Shown one piece after another: positions 46,703 to 63,306 of a stretch of 64,000 nucleotides of DNA. Below the pieces are notes generated by a model. That model searched no databases, had not been told where the DNA came from, and saw only the letters and a program-made list of their open reading frames with translations. Numbering within the stretch: the stretch's first letter is position 1; the number at the start of each line of letters is the position of its first letter. Source of the DNA: Chrysomallon squamiferum (lineage: Eukaryota > Mollusca > Gastropoda > Neomphalida > Peltospiridae); the NCBI GenBank assembly GCA_012295275.1, contig CM022676.1:16988771-17052770 (forward strand), written 5' to 3'. Position numbers and translations under genes: made by a program.

Positions 46703-49200
46703 TACCAAAATTATACTTTGGAATTTTTCTCTAAATTACGTTACCGAAATAAATTGTATTTGTCAGTTTTACAAGTTAAACACTTCAACCACCTGCACAT
46801 TGTTCAATACACAACTGTCAACTAGTGTTTTCTGCGTTCAGAAAAAAACAACGAACTAATTGTATTAATTATTAGTTAACATGTTCAGGTCGGATCATCT
46901 GTGGTATCTGTAAATCTAGAGAGTCAGCACTAAATGGAAGCGATTAGTGTATTAATTATAAGTTAACCTTTCAATTAAAAATAAAAATAAACATGATTGT
47001 TGGTATTAAGGTTTGAAATCAACTATATCAAAAAGAAAATAATAATAATAACAATGATAATTAAGTGAATTGTGTAATTATCATGATTTTAAAAATGTGC
47101 CTTTAGAAATGTTATTAAAGTTCAAAACTAATACACACACAGAGGCATACATATACACAGACACGCAGACAAAAACATAGACACACATGAATATAATAAA
47201 TACAGACCTCACTGGGTACCAGCATAACTCTGAAAGTTTACGTAATTGTGAATCCAGCATCTACATTTACGTGGTACAAATTAACAGATGTTATTACTCA
47301 TAGACTTGGACACGGTACATCGATTACAAAGGAAAAGTCTGCTTTGGGGTTTTACAATTTAACACACATTCAAATCAGAGACTTTGGAATATATCAAGTT
47401 GTAGTTTCAAACTGATCTACTTGAAAAGACATTGTCAATTATTACACAGTTGTTTCTGAAGGTTTTACTTTGCATTTGTCTATTAATCTGGCTTACAACA
47501 AATACGGAGATAAAGGTTTCACAGATGAGAGAGATATTTTGACAGCAGGTACACATATTAATAATGAGGTAAAATGTAAGTTAGTACAGCTGTGCATCAT
47601 ATTATTTTATTTCCTTTCACTGTTAGACTGGAAACAGTTGCATGTCTTTTTTTCCTAACTGGAAACTTATTTTTTATTTTATGTTGGCAGCCGTTTACAC
47701 AGTGTAAAATAACTCATTTTAACAAACTTAAGACTCAAATCATCAAAGAAATTCCACTCAGTGACTGAATTATTCATTAGATGAAAATACGGCTGTTATT
47801 TTCGATTTTTCCTTCTGTTTGGATGTTCTTGCTGTTGTTTTGTGTTTTTTTTTTTTTTTTTTTTCTCTGGAAGATTCAAATATGTTACATCCATGTCTGA
47901 GGCTCAGCTGATCCATTTTCTCAACTTTCCACGTAGCACATTCACGTTATTATGTTTACTTTGTTTTATTTTTGTATGCTTTGGTTTCGTAGTTTAACTG
48001 GCGACAGAGGACAAATGTCCTATTCGGAATGTAGAGTTGAACAAGTCACTGAGATACACTGACCTGATATCAGTGTATTCATTGGAATGAGTTCCTTGTT
48101 CTATCGAATGTTAAATCTCTTCACTGATATTACATCTTAAGGAGACAAATTATAAAGGACTTCGTTATTATCAAGTTCAGACAAATCTCGAGATTTTACC
48201 ATTCCCTTGGTAGAATTAAGGGAAGAATTCTCTTTGAATGTGATGTTCTCGTTACACAGAACATTTGCTTTTAGAAAGCATTTGACATGTTTTTAAGTCA
48301 AACATTCGACTCATAAAATACGTTCCTCATTTGTTTTTACCGTCTTCGGACATCCAGCTTGTCCAACAATTCTCTTCTGGATTGTAAAACTGATAAGGAA
48401 GAATAGTGGAAGGTGCAGTCATGTAGCTTTTTTTAATTATTATTAAATTTTGTTCACGGATTCTTACTGTTAGACGATAGTGAATCAGAAAGTTCGATGT
48501 CGACTTTTTAAGGGTCCAGTCAAAAACTGTTTTTTGGTTTGTTTTGAACCTCTATTTGGTTCTATATAATTCACCAGACACCAACTCGAACAAGGGACTG
48601 TTGCGCGTAACCTCCAGTGAGACATGACAAGGAAACACGTTTGATATACTTGTACAAAATACACTGAATCAACCTTTTAACCCCAGCCACCGCACTGAGA
48701 ACAGCATACATAGGAACTCTGTACAAAAGTGATGTATTGTTAATTACCTGGTTGCAGACATTAACCATGACGAAATAAGGCGACTCACACAAATGTTAAA
48801 CCTTGCACCACTTTTATCGCTCCTTTATTTTTGTTCCTTCCTTTTTTCTATCATATTTTGTCAGCTTCATTTCTGTGTATTTACTCTGTATTTAGTCTGT
48901 ATTTTCTTACAGTGTACACGTCTCAAATTCTAATACTTTTGTTTTATAGTATATCTGTATTCAGTTTAACAAGTATTATTTCAGATGAGGTATGCAATGA
49001 AAATGTGATAGCAGCGGCTGTTGGATCTGGATCAGGGACACTTGTCTTAACTCTTCTTGTTATTGGAATTATCTTCATATGTCGTAGACTGAAAAAAGGT
49101 TCATACTTTTGTTTCTTTGCTGTGTTATTTGTAATGTCCGAACGTGCATTTGAGTGTATTTTCCTCTGTGTGTACATGTGGTTGTGCTTATGTACATGTA

Positions 49201-49313
<113 letters not shown>

Positions 49314-49416
49314 AATGGGTATCAATAATACAATTTGAAAGAAAAAAGAAATATTTTTTTTAAGAACAGAAATTATAATATTTATATGTAATTTCATCAT
49401 TATGATTTTCATCTTA

Positions 49417-49442
49417 TTTATTATTATTATTATTACTATTAC

Positions 49443-49491
<49 letters not shown>
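49417..49491. repeat. (ATT)n microsatellite
   Basis: Inverted partner of 30490-30585. Confidence 0.95.
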
Positions 49492-49492
<1 letters not shown>

Positions 49493-50508
49493 GATGACTT
49501 CATCTGTATTATGCTTTTGTGGAAACCATTTTTACTTTTAGGAACTTTACTAGCAATAAATTAGAATTCAAATTTTTGTATTATTTGTTTTAGTTTACAC
49601 CTGCCATTTTTACTTAAATCTTGTTTTTCAGGAAATGGAAAAGACAAACATGAGTATGAAAAAAGGTAATGTTAAATGACTACAGGTGAATACAGTTTAA
49701 ATTGTTTGGTACCTGTGTGGATGCATGTATGTCCTCTTTCACAGCAGTGATTACACATTTCAGTCCTTACACGAGTATATTTATTATGCAAATGAAAGGT
49801 TAACATTCTCCTGATAAAACATCCTATGCTGTTTCAATGTAAAACACATTATAACGTCCACAATTCAGAGGTTCAATGATCGGTGAATCTCTAAATGTAA
49901 GCAGTTCCCGATTGATGTCTGATGATGATCAAGGGTGAGATGACATATCTCTGGTCAAGGGAATACTAGGCCGCCGTGGTCAGTTGTGTTAACGAAATTT
50001 TGCACTGTTTTCAAGGCATCTTAAATGTACTGATTCATTAATACATTTGTCTCTGATGTGAGAAAAAGGCTGACAGATCAAAAATGTGTTACACTAGATT
50101 CCGTGATAACCATATTCTCTATTGGTGATCTACTAATAGGAATTCTTTATGATATGATGTTTGCTACTTTGAAACTCGAAGTTTGAGCACCGAGTTCCCT
50201 TTAAGAGAAAGACCGAAGAGATCCATCACTAGCTAGATCGTGGTTTTCTATTTAGATAACTCGTCTGACTTGTAGTTGAATCCAGAATCTATAAACGTCA
50301 TGTCAAATTTATCTGTTAATGTTCCTATCTTTCTAGCAAAGAGTAAGTGTATTATTTGTGTGTATGTGTACGATGTCTGTCTGTATGATATCTATATATG
50401 CTCTCTATTTTGTGTATTTTATGTTATCATCCAACAATCCACAATTACATTGTTCGGCAATTTCTTTTTAATTAACTTCAAAGTTTATTTCCTATTATAT
50501 TATTACTA

Positions 50509-50541
<33 letters not shown>

Positions 50542-51267
50542 AATATATAGAGAGAGAGGGATAGATAGATAGTTAGATAGAGAGATAGATAAATCATTTT
50601 ACTCTTAATTGTAAGAAGGCTTTTGCTTTTCATACAAAAACGTAGTTAGAGAAATTTTTTTTAAATGTGGTTTATTACTTGTATTGTGTTTACTTCACGA
50701 CAATGTAATATACAGTGCATGTTTGTGTAGTATTTTGTATTCTAAAATTACAGTGTTTTTCTTTCAATTAACTGATACTGTACAGCATATAATTGCGAGA
50801 AATCTGTAAAATTGTGATTACACTATGTTTGGTTTCATATTCTAATTAATCTTTATATATTAAATTTGTGATTAACCTCTGTGTACTAAACTGCTACTTA
50901 CTCTATGTCTTGTGAAATTGTGACTTAACTGTGTTTAGTAAAATTCTAGTTACTCTATGTCCATTAAAATTGAGAATGAACTACATCTAGTGAAATTGTT
51001 ATTAATCTGTCTAGTAAATTGTAAAGATCTGTGGCTATTTCATTGTGATTACATTTTGTCCAGTAAAATTCTAATTAGTCTTTGTTTAGTAAAATTGTGA
51101 ATAATATATGCCTAGTAAAACTGTTATTAAACTATGCCTAGTAAGATTCTGATTAAACTATATGAAGTAAATTTCTGATTAATTTGTTTCTGGTAGAAAC
51201 AGCGTATGACATTTATGTTTTGTACAAACAAATAAGTTAGATCTTTGACATGTTATCTAACTGATAT

Positions 51268-51283
51268 AATACGTAACTGAACG
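51268..51283 (+). other. Probable noisy nanopore adapter remnant at contig end
   Basis: Sixteen bases, AATACGTAACTGAACG, are identical to the interior of the adapter at 13892-13913 and in the same orientation. They are followed by a degraded GTAAGCACAACA where the adapter would read AAGTACA. Placed 17 bases before the gap and just past the end of the homologous arm. Confidence 0.7.
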
Positions 51284-51300
51284 GTAAGCACAACAAATAG

Positions 51301-51500
51301 NNNNNNNNNNNNNNNNNNNNNNNNNNNNNNNNNNNNNNNNNNNNNNNNNNNNNNNNNNNNNNNNNNNNNNNNNNNNNNNNNNNNNNNNNNNNNNNNNNNN
51401 NNNNNNNNNNNNNNNNNNNNNNNNNNNNNNNNNNNNNNNNNNNNNNNNNNNNNNNNNNNNNNNNNNNNNNNNNNNNNNNNNNNNNNNNNNNNNNNNNNNN
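51301..51500. other. Assembly gap of exactly 200 N (contig 3 / contig 4)
   Basis: Placeholder gap of the same length as the other two. Confidence 0.99.
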
Positions 51501-51899
51501 ACTAGAGTTAATTGAGAATTTACTTTGTGTATGTAATTTTATTAGTATTATTGTTCGGTATTTCACTCTTAATAACTATATATAAATAAACACAATTATG
51601 ACATACCTGAAATAACTGTAGGTATAACAAATGAATAAATCCAGATGCACGGAAAGAAAAACATTTCTTAATTAAGAACTGTCTACATCAGTCTGTCTGC
51701 ATCAAACACTACTACTTTAATTCAGATGCTTATTGCTAGCTTTATATACATTGCACGTTGACTGACGCAGTTTATTTGGTAATCGTACACCTGTTTGTTA
51801 CTAGTAGCTGAAGTGGAACGTATCACACTGATGAAATAAAGAAAAAAGTATTATTATCAAGAACACTTAAAAAAACATTTGTTGTTGTAGTATATCTAC

Positions 51900-51985
51900 T
51901 TGTCTGTCTACCTGTCTGTCTGTCTGACTGTCTGTCTGTCTGTCTGGCTGTCTGTCTGTCTCTTTCTGTCTGTCTATTTACCTAT
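51900..51985. repeat. (TCTG)n tetranucleotide repeat
   Basis: Interrupted TCTG units, the counterpart of the GACA-type tract near 41806-41856. Confidence 0.9.
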
Positions 51986-52640
51986 CTCTCTATTTATCTA
52001 TCTATATTTATTTATTCAAACTTGTTTATCATTATGTATACTTCAGAAAGGCAAACTAAAATATCCCTAGATACTTATGTGAAAGTTTCTAAATGTGAGT
52101 GTGTGTTTTTTTTTTCTGTTCGTGTGTCTATGTGTGTGCGTACGCGCGCACGATTCTCTGATCAACGATTTACATATTCGTATGTTCAATTACAGAATAT
52201 TCTGGTATGAAACTCTGAACCAATTTAGATAAATTCTTCAGCGAATTCAGAATTTGAGAAATAAATATATTTAGTGTCTCTAGTACAAAAGACGTAAAAA
52301 TAGTTGATTCATCGAGCATCAAAGTATTGTATTATTAGAGATATTAATTAGAATAACACAATTGGTGACAACAATACGCAACCATTTATCAATACAACAG
52401 CGCAGTGTGAATCAATGTTATCAACATGTCTTAACAATTATATACTCAATACATTTTATTTTTAGTATAATCCTATCCCTTCTTGCGTCAAAGAGATAAT
52501 GAAAATATATTTTGCTCATACTAAATGAGTAATATGATTATGAGCGGATTTTTGTTTTTTGCTAAATGGTAATGACAACTAAGAATGGATGTGAAATATA
52601 TCTAGAAATTCTTCATCCCAATTATATAGCTGTCAGGTTT

Positions 52641-52676
<36 letters not shown>

Positions 52677-53739
52677 CACAGTCTCACTTGCTTTCTGTCA
52701 AGGTGATGTTTTACAGGTGCAGGGGTCTCTGATATTCTCTCAGTGGTAAAGCTCATGTTACAGTTTGATAGCTTCTGACAGAAACAATGTGATTACGGGA
52801 TTTGTGTTTCAACATTCTTGTTGTAGCAATGTGTAAGTCAAGAAATTAGTGTATACATACAGCCATATACACACACACACACAAAGACAAATATATGCAG
52901 GCAAACATAAACAGAAATGTGCGGACACTCATCTGAAGAGATGAAGACACACATATACACACAAAACAGTTTATACGTAACTTAGATTTGTATCTGGCCT
53001 AAATAACAAACAAACTGACACTTTACAATATATTTAATTGTCAAACAACTAAGACCAGTATACTGAAGTATTCGGAGGTAGGGGGAGGGTAGAAGAGCAT
53101 TTTAAAATTGTCTTTAAGTAAATTGTAAGTTGTTAAGCGCGTGATCTTGCATAACAGGAAGACAAATTTGTAAATAAAATTAAATTAATATATAACAATA
53201 TATAACCTTTAATATTATCAAAACAAGATTTCCTCATAACTATATTATCTAATGCATGTTGTCATTATCTTTGGAACATATTTGTGAAAAATATTTTAGA
53301 CGATTTCGTTAAAAATACATGTGGACATAACACAATTTTCATAATATTAAATGGTTCCTTCAAACGGTATCCAAAACATTACATGATCGATATCTGCAAA
53401 TATGGAAAACCTGAAACGTTCTAAGAAGCGTATTCATTATAAATTCTACTAATTAAGAATGTATTGAAATTAGAACATTTTTATAGAGCTTTGTCAAACG
53501 GGATCTCATATTCTGGAGCGATCATCGCTATATCGATGCGTTTTTAAGCGCTTACTTTGGAGCACTAAGCACAAGATAAAAGTGTAAAAAGATCTGGAAT
53601 TTTCTAGAACAGCACTCTTCATTATCAAGTCTGTTGTAATTATCCGTTACTTTCCGCTTTCTGTACGATGTAACTCATGTCAGTAAAACGCTTTATCACA
53701 CGTCGCTAAAAAGGGAAGTAGCTGAAAAACAATCGCTCT

Positions 53740-54060
53740 AGAGAAGAGCAGTGTTCAAGCGAATGTTCGTGTCTTATGTAAAATTAGAACTCTGATGTTA
53801 AACTTGTTGTTAACGCTAGTTTAATATTGTAAGACAAAAGAGAAGATATTTGAAAGTTTGACAAATGTGTAGATGAATGTCATTATGTATTTAAAAGCCA
53901 TGATGCGAGAAACGGTGTACCAGATAAATCCAGATATATTTTCAAACAATAATTTATTTAATATCAAAAATATGTTTACACGTTTATGTCGAAACACCGT
54001 TTATGTAACTTATTGGATGAGACTGCAACATATTTTCACACGAAAGCGATAGAACTATTT
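53740..54060 (+). mobile_element. LINE remnant in the 3' flank of receptor C (copy 2)
   Basis: Matches 27290-27610 directly and 37200-37530 inverted. Only the 3' piece remains in this copy because the RT part falls within the 2.44-kb segment absent here. Confidence 0.65.
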
Positions 54061-55821
54061 AAATTAAAAATATAAATAAATAAATAAATACATTTTAAAT
54101 ATATAACATTGCAAATCATCATATGTTCTGTTCCTATAACTTGAATTTTGTTCTTTTACATTCTGGTTCTATAGATATATTTTATGTTTATTTCTTAAAG
54201 ATATTTATCTAGTTATATGTTATGGTTAAATCTTCATTCAAAGAGTTGCACTCCTAAACATACTTCAGCATTCAGTGAAGAAAATGTACAGAATTCTATG
54301 TCATTATTCATTGTAATAGCTACATATAGTTAGTGTCTTGTTTATTGATTTTATTTTCTGATTCTTACTAATAAAGGGAGGTTATTTCTTCCTAATTTCA
54401 CTCTTTGCTACTTTAAAATCTATATATATTATTATATATCAAGCGCACTTAATTTGTTTTTTCTAAATGATGTCATACATTATTATGTAGACAAATATGG
54501 CATACAGGTGTATGTGTAATGTATAACTGATTATACTAAATTAATGGAATACCATTATATAGACTGGATTTGACCAGTGATTTAATTGACGTACTAGTTC
54601 GGATGTAAGTCAATGTTTAGTTGATTTCTTTGACGTCCGCTCAGTAACGTAATATTTAAATACCACCGACTTGAATATGACAGCCTTGCGATAGATATAA
54701 ATAGTGGAGTAAACTTTGTGAATTTGACTGTTGTGGAAATGCTTAGGACATACTGCTGCTAAAGGCAAGTTAATGTGACAAATGAGATTACACAACTGTT
54801 GTTATAAGTAACGAAAATAAATATGTTATAATCTTCATGACTGAGTATTATTTTGATTGTATTTTGTTATGACAACAAATAATAAGACTCTTAACGTATT
54901 TTCGTCTGTTTTGTGTTATGTGGATAATAATTAAGTGACATTTTAAACATTCTTGCTCTGGGCTCTAGTTTCACATGGATATTATAAATTATTGTCATCA
55001 GTTAGATAACATGTCAAAGATCTAACTTATTTGTTTCTACAAAACATAAATGCCATACACTGTTTCTACCAGAAACAAATTAATCAGAATTTTACTAGAT
55101 ATAGTTTAATCAGAATCTTACTAGGCATAGTTTAATCAGAATCTTACTAGGCATAGTTTAATAACAGTTTTACTAGACATATATTATTCACAATTTTACT
55201 CAACAAAGACTAATTAGAATTTTACTTGACAAAATTTAATCACAATTAAATAGCCACAGCTCTTTACAGTTTACTAGACAGATTAATAACAATTTCACTC
55301 GAGGTAGTTCATTCTCAGTTTTAATGGACATAGATTAACTAGAATTTTACTAAACACAGTTAAGTCACAGTTTCACAAGACATAGAGTAAGTAGAAGTTT
55401 AGTAGACAGAGGTTAATCACAAATTTAATATACACAGATTAATTAGAATATGAAAAAAAGCATAGTTTAATCACAATTTTACAGATTTATCGCAATTATA
55501 TGCTGTACAGTATCAGTTAATTGAAAGAAAAACAGTGTAATTTTAGAACATAAACTACTATTGTCTTGAAGAAAACATAACAGTAATAAACCACATTTAA
55601 AACAAATTTGTCTAACTACGATTTTGTATGAAAAGCAAAAGATATATATATATATATATATATAATTAGGTGTTTTGATTTTAAAAAATCAATAATAGTG
55701 AATAATTGTTATATAATTTCATATCCTGCAAATATATGGGGTTTTTTCGATGTTTAACCTATATATATATGTCGGTACGTATATGTGTATATGTAGGAAT
55801 GAATGAACGTATCTACAAAAC

Positions 55822-55873
<52 letters not shown>

Positions 55874-55990
55874 GTATATATTATTTATGTATGTACGTAC
55901 GTATGTATGTATGTGTGTATATATGTACAGTAAAAGTAATAAAATAAATTGTTTCGAAGTTTTGAGTAAACACAGTTATAAAGAGATATT

Positions 55991-58590
<2,600 letters not shown>

Positions 58591-60298
58591 CTGAAAACAC
58601 ACTTGTTAAACTGAATACAGATATACTATAAAAAAAAAGTATTAGAATTTGAGACGTGTACACTGTAATAAAATTCAGACTAAATGGGTACATATTATGC
58701 CACAGTAAATACGCAGAAATACAGCTTACAAAATATGACAGAAAAAAGGAAGGAACAAAAATAAAGGAACCAGAAAAGTGGTGCAAGGGTGAACATTTGT
58801 ATGAGTCGTCTTATTTCTTCATGGTTAATGTCTGCAACCAAGTAATTAACAATATATCACTTTTGTACAGAGTTCCTATGTATGCTGTTCTTGGTGCGGT
58901 GGCTAGGGTTAAAAGATTGATTCAATGTATTTTGTACAAGTATATCAAACGTGTTTCCTTGTCATGTCTCAATGGAGGTTACGCGCAACAGTCCCTTGTT
59001 CGAGTTGGTGACTGGTGAATTATATAGACCCAAATACAGGTCCAAAAGAAACCAAAATACAGTTTTTGATTGGACCCTTAAAAAGTCGACATCGAACCTT
59101 CTGATTCACTATCGTCTAACAGTAAGAATCCGTGAACAAAATTTAATAATAATTAAAACTAAGCTACATGACTGCACCTTCCACTATTCTTCCTTATCAG
59201 TTTTACAATCCAGAAGTGAATTGTTGGACAGGCAGGATGTCCGAAGACGGTAAAAAAAAAATGAGGAACGTATTTTGTGAGTCGAATGTTTGATTTAAAA
59301 ACATGTCAAATGCTTTCTAAAAGCAAATATTCTGTGTAACGTGAACATCACATTCAAAGCGAATTCTTCCCTTAATTCTACCAAGGGAGTAATAAAATCT
59401 CGAGATTTGGCTGAACTTGATAATAACGAAATCCTTTATAATTTGTCTCCTTAAGATGTAACATCAGTGAAGAGATTTAACATTGGATAGAACAATGAAC
59501 TAATTCCAATGAATACACTGATATCAGGTCAGTGTATCTCAGTGACTTGTTCAACTCTACATTCGGAAGGTGACTTTTGTCCTCTGTGGCCAGTTAAACG
59601 ATGAAACCAAAGCATGCAAACATGAAACAAAGTAAATATAATAACGTGAATGTGCTACATGCAAAGTTGAGAAAAAGGATCAACTGAGCCTCAGACATTG
59701 AATTCTTCCAAAAAAAAATAACACTGAGTCCTCTGGAGGAAGACATGGATGCAACATATTTGAATCTTGTAGAGAAAAAAAAGAAAAAACAAATCAATAA
59801 AATAAACAGAAAACAACAGCAAGAACATCCAAACAGAAGGAAAAATTGAAAATAACACCCGTATTTTCTCCTAATGAATAATTCAGTCACTGAGTGGAAT
59901 TGCTGTGGGGGGTTAGCCCAACTTTGATGATCTGAGTCTTAAAGTTGTTAACAACAATTCGTTTACAGTGTGTAAACGGCTGCCAAGAAAATAAAAATAT
60001 GTTTCCAGTTAGATACAAATACAAATCGTATACCGGTTTAGGCAACAAAAAAACAAACAAAAAAAAACAACAAAAGAATAAAGCTGTATTGTTAATATTG
60101 GTGTCTCTGCATTATATACATATATATATATATATATGTATGTTTAAATTTGTTTCAAATGTAGAAGATAACGTAAAATAAGTGGCGATTTCACAAACGT
60201 TTCTGGTAAAAAAAAGTTTAACAAGATTGAAAGCAAATAAGATGATATGATGCACAACTGTACTAACGTACCTTTTACCTTGTTATTAATATATGTAC
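58591..60298. other. Intron of receptor C between FN3 and transmembrane exons
   Basis: Colinear with the same intron in receptor B (31020-32458 and 47549-48984). An open frame on the opposite strand (about 58797-59018) persists in all three copies, but its differences are mostly amino-acid-changing, so no gene is called. Confidence 0.6.
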
Positions 60299-60598
60299 CT
60301 GCTGTTACAATATCCGTCTCTTCTGTAAAAATTTTAACTCCGTATTTGTTGTAAGCCAAAATCCTCACAAGATACTTCGTGTCTGATTTCAGAGATGCTA
60401 TCACTGTTGTATGTGTTGTATGTAGACCACGTTCTAGAAATTTCTCTGTGACGTTGATCCAGTGTGTTGACGTGCTTTCTCTGTACTGTACAATGAATGT
60501 TTGCATGAAGCCGCCGTTAAATTCCTCTGTCCAAGACACTGAGATGGAGGAAGAGCAGAATTTCTGTACATTCACACTGAAAGGAATGCTCGGTGGAC
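60299..60598 (-). CDS. Fibronectin type III domain exon of receptor C
   Basis: An exon of 300 bp, phase 1-1, acceptor CTACAAG|GTCC, donor GCAG|GTACAT. It encodes a full FN3 fold: PPSIPF, SISVSWTEEFNGG, FIVQYRES, then SDTKYLVRILAYNKYG and a TAG end. The W, Y-x-V-x-x-x-N-x-x-G and L positions of FN3 are present. The membrane-side donor joins in frame to the transmembrane exon at 58590. Cell-surface adhesion or ligand-binding modules of this type are common; the ligand is unknown. Confidence 0.88.
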
Positions 60599-60747
60599 CT
60601 TGTAGACAAAAAGATAGTCAGGTCAGCTGACGTTGAAAAACATGATGATATCAGAAATATAACGAAATTGTACATTTGAAAACAATAATGCAAACAAGAA
60701 CAATATAATGAACAAGAACAACCAAAAAGTGATTGGAAGGTCAAATT

Positions 60748-61010
60748 AATAGACAAATGCAAAGTAAAACTATGAAATTATTCAAAAGATTTTTCCGAGT
60801 TGATCAATATGAATCTACAACTTTATAGATTCCAAAGTCTGTGATTTGAATGTGTGTTAAACTGTAAAACCCCAAAGCAGACTTTTCCTTTGTAATCGAT
60901 GTACCGTGACCAAGTTTGTGTGTAATAACATCTGCTAATTTGTACCATGTAAATATACGGGTTGGGTTCACAATTACGTAAACTTTCAGAGTTATGCTGG
61001 TACCCAGTGA
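60748..61010 (-). pseudogene. Degenerate Ig-like exon of receptor C
   Basis: Readable Ig strands: LGTSITLKVYVI, FTWYKLADV, and LTHIQITDFGIYKVV (the D-x-G-x-Y turn). It then reaches TGA after DSY. The homologous sequence in both receptor B copies has TGA at the same codon. No clear acceptor is visible at the 5' side and no first half of the domain. It probably is no longer spliced, although its splice neighbours (linker and FN3 exons) are phase 1 and could join without it. Confidence 0.6.
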
Positions 61011-61832
61011 GGTGTGTATTTATTATATCCATCTGTGTCTATCTGTTTGTGTGCGTGTGTGTATATATGTATGCCTCTTTGTGTGTATTAGTTTATATTT
61101 TTTATTAATACAATTTCTAAAGGCACATCTTTAAAGTTATGTTAATTACACAAATCACTTAATTATCAATATTATATATTTTTGTTTCCTTAGTTGATTT
61201 AGAAGTAATTTTAACTTGTTTATTTTGATTATTTATTTATGAGATTCGCACAACAAGCGAACCATCTACACACACATATGTCACAGCCTAAAATAAAATG
61301 TTACTGAAGAGGAAGAAAAATCATCAGCTGTTAGTGAACAATTGTCCGTATTCCTTCTTTCAGTGTAACAGTAATTTGTCAAAAAAACTTGTGCCATATG
61401 AAAATATCACAAGTTGCATCATTGCTGACTGAATCATTTTTTGTGTTCTTAGTATCACATTAGTAAAGATTTTTTGTTATTTTCCAAACCTTAATAGCAA
61501 CAATCATGTTCATTTATATTTTTAATTGAAAGGTTAATTTATAATTAATACACTAATCGCTTCCATTTAGTGCTGACTGTCTAGATTTACTGATACCACA
61601 GATGATCCGACCTGAACATGTTAACTAATAATTAATACACAATTTGTTTGTTGTTATTTCTGAACACAGAAAACACTAGTTTACAGTTCTGTATTGAAAA
61701 AGTATAATTTTGGTAGTAAAGATACCGAATCTGTTATAGAAGTGGTACATACATTTGTCTTTTGTATTTATGGTCGTATACGTTTAATATTCAAAGAGAA
61801 AGATTCATAAATAAATTACGTAGATACATTAC

Positions 61833-61922
61833 TTCTTGAGCCAGATGTATCTAACAGAGTCGACGTTCTTGTTGTTGTTGCTGCCTCTGTTACGTTAATC
61901 GTATTAGCCTGTGTTTGTATCC
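61833..61922 (-). CDS. Thr-rich linker exon of receptor C
   Basis: An exon of 90 bp, phase 1-1, acceptor TTTCAG|GG, donor AGAA|GTAATG. It encodes IQTQANTINVTEAATTT and a Ser/Thr-rich end, a likely O-glycosylated stalk with one N-x-T site. The homologous exon in receptor B is at 45918-46007 with the same length and phases. Confidence 0.72.
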
Positions 61923-61929
61923 CTGAAAA

Positions 61930-63205
61930 ATACATATATGTACATACATGTATACATATATATAGTAAGCACCACGATGACAACATCTATTACATTTAAA
62001 GTAACTACTACTCTTCTACTATTAACTTTTTTTTGTTTTTGTTTTAGTTATTTCTTTTGACTTCTAAATGCAGTTGTAGTGGATCAGCCATTATACTATC
62101 TGGTGCACTGTGCTAACATAATGAAAGTGATGGTGGGAACAATGTGAAATTTCTATGGGATCCAATAGGAAGGTTGCTCGTTGTCCAGCACTGCATTTCA
62201 AAACAATAAAAATACAACACTGCAATCAGTTTTCTTTAATAGATAACTGATTACTAGTATTACTTTTCTTCTGCATATATATTAAGTGTTGTATCTGATA
62301 TAAGAAGAATGCGTTTAAATAAAGAACAGAAGACAGAGAAAGGTCTCTTTAACCAGCACACAGCCACAACAACAGCTTCCACCAGTATCCATTTATTCAG
62401 AGCAGATGTGACCACACCCAAAACAACCACGAGTAAACAGACTTCAAGGAAAAGGGCAAACATCACTTTTCTCACTGACACGTGTCACAAAACGAATCTC
62501 ATCTGAGAAGAGCAGAACAAAAATGAGAGCTAAACAGCAGTTGGTAGACGCACGTGAAGATAATGTGAAATCCACAGCTGAATGTGTTGTATAGAGCAGA
62601 TCTGAGGAGGAAACACAAGATTCACTTTTTCTATTTCAGGACAAAGACCCGAAGTCAGATGATTATGTGATTAGTAAGTATGCCTAAAGCGGAACACTGT
62701 TCACTACATCAGTGTAACGATACCCCGAACAAAAAGATGACGAAGGGGACCATGTAGTCAAATTTCTACGTGATAGATTCAGAATTAGTTGTGCATTTCT
62801 GAGTCTGAGCAGGAAATAATTAGCTCAGTCGAATGTCATTCTATAGTCTAATGTGAAAACTACTAAAACGCAGAAGGGAATCGTACAACTGGGTGTCAAT
62901 GTGTTGAAAATGTAATTCGCCCATTAGTATGTGCATTTGCGATGAAATTAATAATAATTTTTGAAAAATGCATTTGTCTTGATTTTAGATATTTTCACTG
63001 GCTGAGATCAAGGCTCGTAGGATGGATCATTGCTCCCTTACCCTGTCACATAAGTGTACCTCATAAAGATCTTGATGACGACAACCTATCGAACTCTTTA
63101 TTGTAATCTAAAGTGATAATGCATGTATAAGCATCAACAGTTTTAATATCAACTGTTATGAAGTGGACAAATATCTTAATAATGGCTACTTAGTTTCCAC
63201 TTTAA

Positions 63206-63255
<50 letters not shown>

Positions 63256-63306
63256 TAATAATAACAATAATAAATAATAATAATAATAATAATAATAAAT
63301 ACTCAC
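61930..63306. other. Intron of receptor C; no gene recognised
   Basis: Single-copy sequence with an (AAT)n/(AAC)n tract at 63206-63300. Short open frames around 62260-62510 are not supported by any family signal. Confidence 0.5.
63206..63300. repeat. (AAT)n microsatellite
   Basis: Lies immediately downstream of the Ig exon donor at 63306. Confidence 0.95.

Noticed and set aside
58797-59018. Open frame of about 73 codons, antisense to receptor C, preserved in receptor B copies at 31212-31433 and 48571-48792
   Set aside because: It lies inside an intron, and the differences between copies mostly change amino acids; preservation follows from recent duplication rather than constraint.
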